DNA from: Kitagawia praeruptora
Taxonomy: Eukaryota; Streptophyta; Magnoliopsida; Apiales; Apiaceae
DNA length: 64,000 nt
NCBI GenBank assembly: GCA_037693485.1
Contig: CM075346.1
Location: forward strand, 90,688,501 to 90,752,500
Direction: 5' to 3'
This document shows, in pieces, positions 1 to 9,335 of this stretch (position 1 is the stretch's first letter; every line of letters begins with the position of its first letter). Made by a program: the position numbers and the translations under genes. The notes under the pieces were generated by a model, which had not been told where the DNA came from, ran no database searches, and was given only the letters and a program-made list of their open reading frames with translations.

Positions 1-2
1 CA

Positions 3-1130
3 GGGGCAAACAGTTCACTAGATGTATCCTCTCAACAGGGTGCATCTATAGAATCAAGCATCCTCCCCAATGCACCTTCTTGTAATGAGTCAACACATGG
101 GAGTGATAAGGTTGGCACAACACTGAGTGGAGAGCACATCACATTTGAAACTCCCTCTATTTCTCAGGGGGAGTTGCCAAAATCTACTCTAAAAGACACT
201 TCTCTTCCAGAATCTACATCTCAAATTTCTTTGGAGCCTGTGATTCAAGCAATTGAAGAGCAAGGCATTGATCACCAAGAATTCTTTTCTCTTGGTGAGC
301 TAATGGATTCAAGTGACTTAGTGCATGACACTATGTTCACCACCCAGGAACCACATTTAGATGGTGAGGGAATGCAAGATGGGGCATATCCTAATGACAC
401 CATCACAAACACAGAGGATTCACTAATTTTCACTAGAGACTATGTGCCTGTGTCAACTACTGTTGTAACTCATCCCACTCCTGTGGAGACAACAGTAGTA
501 GAGTCAATCCATCCGGTTGCAGAAGTTGCATCTGTAACTGAGGAGTCTAGCTTGCCTAGCTCTAGCTCTAACTTCATGTCACAATGGCTGAACCCTGTGC
601 AACATGACAGTGCTTCAGGATTAGGGTCTATTCAACAACAATTGACGGTTGAAGCTCTTCAAAATTTAATTGTGGATCAGATCCCTAAGTTCACTAAGAT
701 TGCTTAGAACCTTCTCACTGCAGATATGCCAAATCCTGAATATGAGACGATTCTTCTATCTCACAGAGATGATGTGGAGATGCAAAGGGCAAAAATAATA
801 GATGATACTGAGAGAGATGGCAATGTAGTTGCCTGGCTACAAGGAAAGTATGACATTCCTCTCTCAGAAGGCATGCAGTACATCAGAGAAGAGTACATCA
901 CTTCACTAGGGTCCAATGCCAAGTCTCTCACCCCTAGTGATGTGTATGAAGCAGTGAATGACACCTACAAGGGAATCCTAAAGGCTGCACACTACCTTGG
1001 TAAGGGTCTCAAGACAGAAGCTAATAAAGTGTGTGCAGCCACAATCAAGGAGGTGCAGGAAATAAAGAGGACCTTTGATGCCAAATTCCCTCAACTGGAT
1101 GCTGTTCTCAAGGACATTCAAGCATGCAAG
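3..1130 (+). pseudogene. Additional ORF of a retrotransposon (5' part), possibly env-like, with one in-frame stop
   Basis: The frame starting at base 3 is open from the window edge, so the true start lies upstream. It reads to a TAG at 705-707, then continues in the same frame through the Met at 726 up to 1130, where a copia element is inserted. The first part is rich in Ser, Thr, Pro and Glu; the second is mostly alpha-helical and charged. The sequence after the inserted element (from 6628) continues in the same frame, so this was one protein of more than 550 residues before two breaks. I recognise no catalytic motif. Its low-complexity N-terminal part and coiled-coil C-terminal part resemble the additional (env-like) ORF that SIRE-type copia elements carry downstream of pol, but this is inference. 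The stop is in a GCT TAG AAC context, not the CARYYA readthrough context reported for SIRE1, so I read it as a mutation, probably from CAG. Confidence 0.55.
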
Positions 1131-2237
1131 TGTTGGGACAATCAGATCGTGGCCCTGCGATTTTGATACAATAAATTAACGAATACGAATACAAAAGTCA
1201 CCTTGTTAACGGTTGATTCCACGCTCTTCTATTGTATTCCCAAATTCCCTTGAGCGAAGTGTGGCCTTCGTCTTCTCAAGTTAACCTCTCTTCTTGCTCC
1301 TAGGTGGCTACAAAATTTTTCTCAACCAACCCTAGCAAGAAGAGAATAAGAATATATATAGGGCTACAATAGGGATCATGGATAATTAGGTTAGGCCTTC
1401 TAATTACATCTTGGGCCTAGCCCAATGTAATTAAATATTAATTCAATCCACTAAAGAATTAATATTTGCACTACCTTTCCTAATACCGCAACTTAATTAT
1501 TTAATTGGGTTCCAATATTATTTGCTTATTAAATTCCCCATGTTTAAAATAGCGCATGCCCATTAATTAAATAAATTACTGATAATTTATTTAATTAATA
1601 TCTTTTATCCTTGATTATCCACTCAACCTTTATTTAATTATGCCGGAATAAATTCCACCTGCAGGGTTTCACATAATTAAATCTTTTTGAGCTTTCAAGG
1701 GGACATCATTAACCCGAATATTATCAGGACATGGATTCCTTCAATAAATAATATCCACCATATATATTATTCCATCACCCAAAATATAATGATTTAATTC
1801 CAAAGAATTATTTCATATATAAATCAAAGCATGTAAATAATATACACGTGTCAATTACTATATCCGGATTAAGAACCTAAGCATTAATAATAACATAGAA
1901 TCTTAGTTCTCTTTCTTAATCAGTATAAGGGAACAATTCTAAATTTGATCCTGTTCAATATACACAAAGTATACCAGTATTATTTATTAGTCAATATAAA
2001 CTAATCTAAATAATACTACAGCCATACCAGTGGATTGTCCAACACCACCTGTGCTGTGAACCTTGTTATATTATATAAACCGTATTTAACAATCTAATAT
2101 TCTGTATCCCATTTGATACTAGATTGTCCACAATATATAATATTAGACAGCATGTAAACATTTAAATGATTCTCAATAAAACCAGGCTAGAAATAAATTT
2201 ATATACTTAAAATAAATATTTTCAGTATACACTAACA
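1131..2237 (-). repeat. 3' LTR of the first copia element
   Basis: This full-length 1107-bp LTR begins (minus strand) TGTTAGTGTATACTG and ends CCCAACA. It is AT-rich with a TATA-like run around 1350. The equivalent of 1211-2237 recurs at 5596-6622 at a constant offset of 4385. Confidence 0.93.
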
Positions 2238-2252
2238 ATCTCCCACTTATAC
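2238..2252 (-). other. Polypurine tract of the first copia element
   Basis: On the minus strand AAGTGGGAGAT immediately precedes the 3' LTR start TGTTAG. This is a purine-rich plus-strand priming site of the usual plant copia form. Confidence 0.75.
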
Positions 2253-2308
2253 TCAAAATATTTCAATGAGTATATCAGTGTTTATTTAATCCACTATTAC
2301 ATTGAAAA

Positions 2309-4885
2309 CTATGTGCCCATCCATCTGACTCCTATCGCTTCCACATGCCTGTTAAAAACCTTGGCTGGCAAGCTCTTTGTGAAAGGATCTGCCCGGTTGT
2401 CTTTTGATGATATGTGAGCCACAACTATGTCTCCTCGCTTTACGATTCCTCGTATGAGATGATACTTACGTTCAATATGTTTAGCTGCTTTGTGGTCTCG
2501 TGGTTCTTTTGAATTTGCCACAGCACCAGTGTTGTCACAATACACTGTCAGACTCCTAGGCAAATTAGGTACCACATCTAAGTCCAAAAGGAAGTTCCTG
2601 AACCATACAGCCTCCTTTGCAGCCTCAGAGGCCGCCACGTACTCGGCTTCCATAGTAGAGTCTGCAATGCATTTCTGCTTTACACTCCTCCATATAACGG
2701 CTCCACCTCCCAAAGTAAAAACATATCCCGAGGTTGATTTCCTCTTATCCCTATCTGATTGAAAATCTGAATCAGTATATCCCAAAGGAAATAGATCTGA
2801 GGCCTTGTAAATTAACATATACTCCTTAGTCCTTCTCAGGTACTTGAGTATAGTTTTTACTGCACTCCAATGTTCCTGACCTGGGTTCGACTGATATCTA
2901 CTAACCATGCCTACAGCAAAGCAGATGTCAGGCCTCGTACATAACATAGCATACATTAAGCTTCCACATGCCGAGGCATAAGGAACTGCTTTCATGCTCT
3001 CTATATCCTTAGGTGTCGAAGGACACTGCTCCTTGGATAGAGCAACTCCATGTTTAAAAGGTAGAAAACCTTTCTTAGAGTTCTGCATGTTAAAACGAGC
3101 TAATACTTCATCAATGTAGGGCTCTTGAGATAAAACCAACATCCTTTTCTTGCGATCCCTTATTACTTTGATCCCAAGGATGTATGCCGCTTCACCTAAG
3201 TCCTTCATTTCAAATTGTTTGAACAACCATGCCTTTACTGATGATAACATCTTAACATTGTTTCCAATGAGTAAAATGTCATCTACATATAGTACTAGAA
3301 AAACCACTGCATTACCCTCACTTCTCTTATACACGCATGACTCGCTTGGACTTTGATCAAATCCATATGACTGGACTGCCTGATCAAAACGAATATTCCA
3401 GTCCCTAGAAGCTTGTTTAAGTCCATAAATAGACCTCTTAAGCTTACAAACCAGATGCTCTTGGCCTTCTTTAATGAATCCTTTTGGTTGTTGCATATAG
3501 ATGGTTTCCTCAAGACTTCCATTAAGGAAAGCTGTCTTGACATCCATTTGCCAAATCTCATAATCGAGATGAGCTGCTATAGATAAAAGAATCCGGATCG
3601 ACTTAAGCATAACAACTGGCGAAAAGGTTTCCTCATAATCGATTACTTCTTTCTGAGTATACCCTTTCGCAACAAGTCGTGCTTTCCAGGCTTTCACCTT
3701 TTTGTCAGATCCTCTTTTCTTCTTGTAGATCCACATACTTCCAATGGGTTTTATACCTTTGGGTGGTTCCACGAGCTCCCAAACTTGATTGGAATACATA
3801 GATTCCATCTCAGATTCCATTGCCTTTTGCCAAAGATTTGCATCTTTATCTAGAATTGCCTGTTCGTATGTCCTGGGATCCTCATCATGTTCACCAGAGA
3901 CCAAGTCTGAAGACTCTCCCAAAAACATGAATCTTTCAGGTTGTCGAACAACCCTCCCACTACGACGAGGCACTGGTGCGGTACTAGTGTCAAGTTGTGC
4001 ATTTTCTTGTGGTTGTTCTACTTGTACTATTGGCACTTGGGGATTATCTGTCCCTCCCACTAATTCCTCTAAAACAACACTACTCATGGGTTTGTGGTTC
4101 ATTATATATTCTTCCTCTAAGAATCTGGCATTGGTGCTAACAATGACATCTCGATCCTTAGGACTATAAAATGAATAACCTTTAGTCCCCATGGGATAGC
4201 CTACAAACAGCCTTACTTCTGTGCGAGATTCTAGCTTAGTCGCGTTCTTGTTAAGCACATGTGCTGGACAACCCCAAATCCGAATATGTCTTAGACTTGG
4301 TTTGCTACCAGTCCACAATTCTATTGGAGTCTTGGGAACCGACTTAGAAGGTACCAAGTTCAGAAGGTAAGCCGCTGTTTCTATAGCATATCCCCAGAAC
4401 GACTTAGGTAAATCTGAATAACTCATCATTGATCTAACACTCTCCAAAAGAGTCCGATTCCTTCTCTCTGCTACACCATTCTGCTGAGGTGTGCCAGGTG
4501 CAGACAACTGGGATGTAATCCCATTTTCTGATAAATAGTCCCTAAATTCTCCAAGCAAGTATTCGCCACCACGATCTGATCGTAGTGACTTGATACATTT
4601 TCCAAGATGTCGTTTCTCCGCACTTGCTTTGTACTCTTTGAATTTTTCAAAGCACTCAGACTTGCGGCGCAACAAATAAATGTATCCATATCTAGAATAA
4701 TCGTCAATGAAAGTGACAAAATACTCATAACCTCCTCTTGCTTGGATACTCATAGGACCACATAAATCAGTATGAACCAATTCTAATACTTCTTTGGCTC
4801 TATTTCCCTTTGCTTTAAAAGGCCTGTTAGTCATCTTACCTTCCAAGCAAGATTCACAAACTGGAAATGGCTCCATTGCCAACAA
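2309..4885 (-). CDS. Copia integrase - reverse transcriptase - RNase H (frame-disrupted polyprotein part)
   Basis: This 858-residue open frame lacks its true N-terminus. In order it has the end of the integrase zinc finger (VCESCLEGKM), the DDE core (HTDLCGP; RSDRGGEY; PGTPQQNGVAE), the copia C-terminal extension (RIWGCPAHV), the reverse transcriptase (WQMDVKTAFLNGSLEE and catalytic LYVDDILLIGN near residue 535), and RNase H with STMEAEYVA and KHIERKYH. It ends near the usual copia C-terminus, followed by the polypurine tract. All catalytic residues I can check are present. It cannot make a whole polyprotein because a frameshift separates it from gag-protease. Confidence 0.93.
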   Translation of the reverse strand: MLAMEPFPVCESCLEGKMTNRPFKAKGNRAKEVLELVHTDLCGPMSIQARGGYEYFVTFIDDYSRYGYIYLLRRKSECFEKFKEYKASAEKRHLGKCIKSLRSDRGGEYLLGEFRDYLSENGITSQLSAPGTPQQNGVAERRNRTLLESVRSMMSYSDLPKSFWGYAIETAAYLLNLVPSKSVPKTPIELWTGSKPSLRHIRIWGCPAHVLNKNATKLESRTEVRLFVGYPMGTKGYSFYSPKDRDVIVSTNARFLEEEYIMNHKPMSSVVLEELVGGTDNPQVPIVQVEQPQENAQLDTSTAPVPRRSGRVVRQPERFMFLGESSDLVSGEHDEDPRTYEQAILDKDANLWQKAMESEMESMYSNQVWELVEPPKGIKPIGSMWIYKKKRGSDKKVKAWKARLVAKGYTQKEVIDYEETFSPVVMLKSIRILLSIAAHLDYEIWQMDVKTAFLNGSLEETIYMQQPKGFIKEGQEHLVCKLKRSIYGLKQASRDWNIRFDQAVQSYGFDQSPSESCVYKRSEGNAVVFLVLYVDDILLIGNNVKMLSSVKAWLFKQFEMKDLGEAAYILGIKVIRDRKKRMLVLSQEPYIDEVLARFNMQNSKKGFLPFKHGVALSKEQCPSTPKDIESMKAVPYASACGSLMYAMLCTRPDICFAVGMVSRYQSNPGQEHWSAVKTILKYLRRTKEYMLIYKASDLFPLGYTDSDFQSDRDKRKSTSGYVFTLGGGAVIWRSVKQKCIADSTMEAEYVAASEAAKEAVWFRNFLLDLDVVPNLPRSLTVYCDNTGAVANSKEPRDHKAAKHIERKYHLIRGIVKRGDIVVAHISSKDNRADPFTKSLPAKVFNRHVEAIGVRWMGT

Positions 4886-5595
4886 GCCTAATGGCCCATC
4901 TACTACCAGTCTTTGAATCCTCCAATCTTAAGTGCCAAAGATATGTTTGGTTCAATTCGGAAGGTTTCTTTCTTTTGTTTGAGCTAGAAAGAATATTATT
5001 AGATTCCTTTTGTTGCAGCATTGGTTGGATAGGATTAATAATATATAAATTGTCTTGCAATGTACCAGAACATATAACTCGTTTATTCATCATAATAGAA
5101 ACATTACGATCCAAACAAACATTATAACCATCAATGGCAAGTTTAGAAACTGAAATCAAATTCCTTCTAAACGAAGGTATATAAAGACAATTGTTCAAAA
5201 CCAAAATCCTATCATCACCGAAAGCTAAAGTAATTATTCCAACTGCAACTACTGCTACTTTCGTAGCATCTCCCATGAACACATATATCTCGCCATCTCT
5301 AAGCATTCTGGTTTGCTGGAACCCCTGCATAGAGTTACAAACATGGTCAGTGGCTCCTGTATCTACACACCAAGTGCTCGTAGATATAGCCGCTATATAT
5401 GTTTCTGTAACTAGAGAAAGAGACATACCAGTATTGTTTGTCTTCTTAGGAAGAGGACAATCCTGTTTCCAGTGACCTGACTGCTTGCACCTGAAGCACT
5501 TTCCCTTAGGCTTTTTCACAGCACCTTGAACTCCCACTGCATTAGCAACCTTTCCAGCTTTCTGTGTCTGAACCTTTTTCTTCTTCTTACCTTTC
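4854..5595 (-). pseudogene. Copia gag C-terminus and protease, truncated and frameshifted
   Basis: The frame is open from the LTR junction at 5595. It starts with a Lys-rich stretch, then a CCHC zinc knuckle (CFRCKQSGHWKQDC) of nucleocapsid type, then the aspartic protease with WCVDTGATDHVCN, the copia form of D-T/S-G. It continues into the pre-integrase region (YLWHLRL) and there loses frame near 4920, ending at 4854 in out-of-frame residues. The next ORF picks up the zinc-binding CESCL motif in another frame, so a small indel separates protease from integrase. The gag N-terminus is absent because of the deletion that also removed the primer site. Confidence 0.9.
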
Positions 5596-6622
5596 GGTTG
5601 ATTCCACGCTCTTCTATTGTATTCCCAAATTCCCTTGAGCGAAGTGTGGCCTTCGTCTTCTCAAGTTAACCTCTCTTCTTGCTCCTAGGTGGCTACAAAA
5701 TTTTTCTCAACCAACCCTAGCAAGAAGAGAATAAGAATATATATAGGGCTACAATAGGGATCATGGATAATTAGGTTAGGCCTTCTAATTACATCTTGGG
5801 CCTAGCCCAATGTAATTAAATATTAATTCAATCCACTAAAGAATTAATATTTGCACTACCTTTCCTAATACCGCAACTTAATTATTTAATTGGGTTCCAA
5901 TATTATTTGCTTATTAAATTCCCCATGTTTAAAATAGCGCATGCCCATTAATTAAATAAATTACTGATAATTTATTTAATTAATATCTTTTATCCTTGAT
6001 TATCCACTCAACCTTTATTTAATTATGCCGGAATAAATTCCACCTGCAGGGTTTCACATAATTAAATCTTTTTGAGCTTTCAAGGGGACATCATTAACCC
6101 GAATATTATCAGGACATGGATTCCTTCAATAAATAATATCCACCATATATATTATTCCATCACCCAAAATATAATGATTTAATTCCAAAGAATTATTTCA
6201 TATATAAATCAAAGCATGTAAATAATATACACGTGTCAATTACTATATCCGGATTAAGAACCTAAGCATTAATAATAACATAGAATCTTAGTTCTCTTTC
6301 TTAATCAGTATAAGGGAACAATTCTAAATTTGATCCTGTTCAATATACACAAAGTATACCAGTATTATTTATTAGTCAATATAAACTAATCTAAATAATA
6401 CTACAGCCATACCAGTGGATTGTCCAACACCACCTGTGCTGTGAACCTTGTTATATTATATAAACCGTATTTAACAATCTAATATTCTGTATCCCATTTG
6501 ATACTAGATTGTCCACAATATATAATATTAGACAGCATGTAAACATTTAAATGATTCTCAATAAAACCAGGCTAGAAATAAATTTATATACTTAAAATAA
6601 ATATTTTCAGTATACACTAACA
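5596..6622 (-). repeat. 5' LTR of the first copia element, 3' end deleted
   Basis: It matches 1211-2237 over its full 1027 bp with no visible difference. The 80 bp equivalent to 1131-1210 (the LTR end next to the primer site) are missing. The breakpoint falls in a short CGGTTG context. Confidence 0.93.
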
Positions 6623-7165
6623 GCAAGTCCTCATGCATCAAGATGGATAATAGGCTGGCTTTGCTCAAAGATTCTGTCACAAGTCTGGGACATCAATTCC
6701 AAAATCTATCTGGTCAGACAACTGATGTAAATGCCATGCTCAGAACTCTCTTTGCAAATCAGTATGGAGATAAGCTGATCACTGAGGTCCCTGTGCATGA
6801 GATGACCAAGTTTGAAGTGGAGAGACTGAAAGATCAATCACTATCTGGTTTTAAAGCCACTAAGCTGTTCACCAAGGTGGAAACTCTTGAACAGGAGGTG
6901 GTCTCTCTCAAACAGTCCAATGCTCATCTGACAGACAAAGTTACAACTCTCACTGAGCAGTTGAACACTCAAGCCACCACCACAGCTGATGTTCTTTTGT
7001 ATCAACAACTGATGTTGTCTGCCATGATGAAGCATATGGGTCTTCCTCTACCTGATGAGTCTATGCCTCCCACTTCTTCAACACCAAAGGCCCCTACTAA
7101 AGCCTCAGTGCCTGACACCAAGCCTAAGGGGGAGAAGAAAACCTTAAGGAACCCAAAACCTCAAG
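6623..7165 (+). pseudogene. Additional ORF of a retrotransposon (3' part), coiled coil
   Basis: This continues the ORF broken at 1130; removing the copia element and one 5-bp duplication joins the two parts in frame at the Lys codon AAG. The segment has heptad-like stretches (LEQEVVSLKQSNAHLTDKV) predicting a coiled coil, then a Pro/Lys-rich tail. The natural end is not present: near 7159-7165 the sequence changes abruptly into antisense reverse transcriptase of another copia element, and the frame then ends at 7212 in foreign sequence. No enzyme motif is visible. It could be an env-like or other accessory ORF of a SIRE-type element on the plus strand. Confidence 0.55.
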
Positions 7166-9335
7166 TTTTCCATTTAAAAATGCACTTTTCACATCCATCT
7201 GAAACACTTTGAATTTCTTATGAGAGGCATATGCTAGAAAGATTCTGATTGCCTCCAATCTAGCAACTGGAGCAAATGTTTCATCATAGTCTATTCCTTC
7301 CTGTTGTGAATAGCCTTTTGCAACCAGTCTTGCTTTGTTTCTTGTGATAACACCCTCACTGTCAGTTTTATTTCTGAAAACCCATTTAGTACCAACAATG
7401 GATCTGTTCTTAGGCCTTGGTACAAGGGTCCACACTTCATTTCTTTCAAATTCATTTAGCTCTTCTTGCATTGCTGTTATCCAGTCAGCATCTTTAAGAG
7501 CTTCTTCTACTTTCTTTGGCTCAGATTGTGACAAGAATGCATGGAACAAACATTCATTTGTTGTTGCACTTCTTGTCCTTACTTTTGCATCTGGATCACC
7601 AATAATTAAATCAGGTGTGTGTGACTTAGTCCATTTTCTTGCAGAAGGCAAATTGCTTCTGTCATCATGTGATCCTCCCCCTTGATCCATGCTCTCCTGA
7701 TTTCCTTGGTGCCTCTCTTCATTTTCTGATGCTCCCCCTGAATGTGACTGCTTAGAATTATCAACAGAGTTTGAATCAACAGAGTTTGATTCAGAATTAT
7801 CAACTGAGTCACTATCAGTGTTTGAATTATCACTTTGATGTGATTCTTCATGCTCCCCCTCAACTGGTTCTTCCCTTGTTTCTGATTGAAGAGTTTCTTC
7901 AGTATTTACCAGTAGAGGTTCAGAGTTTAGATCAACAGAGTTTGTCAGATCAGTCTGATCAGAGTTTACTTTTTCAGAGAATAAATCTTCATTTTGAAAG
8001 TGGAGTAGATCATGTTCATTGACATCTTCAAGTCCAGTTATTTTCTTGTCATCAAATGACACATGAATTGATTCCATGATCACTCTAGTTCTCAGATTAT
8101 AAACTCTGAATGCCTTAGTTGACAGTGGATAGCCAACAAAAATTCCTTCATCTGCTTTTAGATCAAATTTGGTCAACTGCTCAGGATGAGTCTTCAACAC
8201 AAAACACTTGCTTCCAAAAATATGAAAATATTTTAGATTTGGCTTCTTCTTTTTCACCATTTCATATGGTGTTTTACCATGCTTATTGATCAGTGTTGCA
8301 TTTTGAGTAAAACAAGCAGTTTGAACTGCTTCTGCCCAGAAGTATGTTGGCAATTTTGCTTCATCTAGCATGGTTCTGGCAGCTTCTATCAAGGTTCTGT
8401 TCTTCCTCTCCACTACACCATTTTGTTGTGGAGTGCCAGGTGCAGAAAACTCTTGTTTGATTCCTTTACTCTTGCAAAATTCTTCCATTGATGAATTCCT
8501 GAATTCAGTTCCATTGTCACTTCTGATTATCTTCACTTGATTCTCTGACCCTTTGTCCAGTTGTATTATATGTTCTGTCAGTGTTAATGCAGTTTCATCC
8601 TTCTTTGCAAGAAAATATACCCATGTGTATCTGGTATATTCATCAACAATGACTACAGCATATTTCTTCTTTCCAAGAGACATCACATTCACTGGTCCAA
8701 AGAGATCAACATGTAGGAGATGATAAGGATCAACAATTGAAGGCTAAGATTTGCTTTTGAAGGAGGCTTTTCTCTATTTGGCCTTTTGACAAGAATCACA
8801 CAGGCCTTCTACATTCAACAAAGACCTTGGTAGACCTCTTACAAGATCATTCTTGATTAGCTCATTTATGTTGTTCAGATTTAAATGAGAGAGTTTCTTG
8901 TGCCACTTCCAACTCTCTTCACTGGACATTCTTGTTGACAGACACACTGCTTTGCCATCAGTGTTTGTTGACAATTTAATTTCATAGATGTTATTGTGTC
9001 TGTTTCCAACTAGAGCAACTTTCCCTGTAGTTTTACTGATCACTTGACAATATTCAGGCTGAAAATCCACATGATATCCTCTGTCACAGATTTGACTCAC
9101 AGATAGCAGATCATGCTTGAGTCCTGGAACCAGAGCTACATTTGTGATGATGACATTCCCAAGATTAATATTGCCATATCCCAGAGTATGTCCTATGTTG
9201 CCATCTCCATAGGAAACTTTTGGGCCAGCCTTCTCCTCATACTCTGATAGCAAGGCTTTATTTCCTGTCATGTGTCCTGAACATCCACTGTCCACGACTA
9301 GGGTACTAACCCTGTTGCCCTGCAATCACAAACAA
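7166..9335 (-). pseudogene. Copia protease-integrase-partial reverse transcriptase, three breaks
   Basis: The protease begins in the frame of LQGNRVSTLVVDSGCSGHMTG at 9325 and has the D-S-G catalytic motif. The pre-integrase zinc finger follows (HKKLSHLN ... CDSCQKAK). Two in-frame TAG stops at 8774-8776 and 8744-8746 interrupt the link to the integrase core (VDLFGPVNVMS, IRSDNGTEF, PGTPQQNGVVE). An acidic hinge rich in Ser, Asn and Asp comes next, then reverse transcriptase up to VFQMDVKSAFLNGKLE. There it is cut off at the chimeric junction, before the catalytic YVDD. Protease lies in the +1 frame relative to gag, whose stop is only about 10 bp upstream. Confidence 0.9.

Larger units (their letters stand above)
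1131..6622 (-). mobile_element. Ty1/copia LTR retrotransposon, minus strand, with deleted 5' internal region
   Basis: The element is bounded by TG...CA ends and a perfect 5-bp target duplication GCAAG (1126-1130 and 6623-6627). Read on the minus strand the order is 5' LTR, end of gag with a zinc knuckle, protease, integrase, reverse transcriptase, RNase H, polypurine tract, 3' LTR, which is the copia order. The two LTRs align without indels over 1027 bp and look identical, so insertion is recent. The 5' LTR lacks its last 80 bp, and the primer site and first part of gag are also gone: LTR sequence runs straight into Lys-rich gag at 5595/5596. The copy cannot be reverse transcribed, so the deletion must postdate, or have arisen during, the last reverse transcription. 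Confidence 0.95.

Noticed and set aside
705..707. Readthrough stop like that between pol and env of SIRE1
   Set aside because: The stop is well inside the ORF and the following bases do not fit the CARYYA context, so a mutation is more likely.
2490..2762. Plus-strand ORFs across the first copia pol and similar ones in the other pol regions
   Set aside because: Shadows of clearly identified minus-strand domains.
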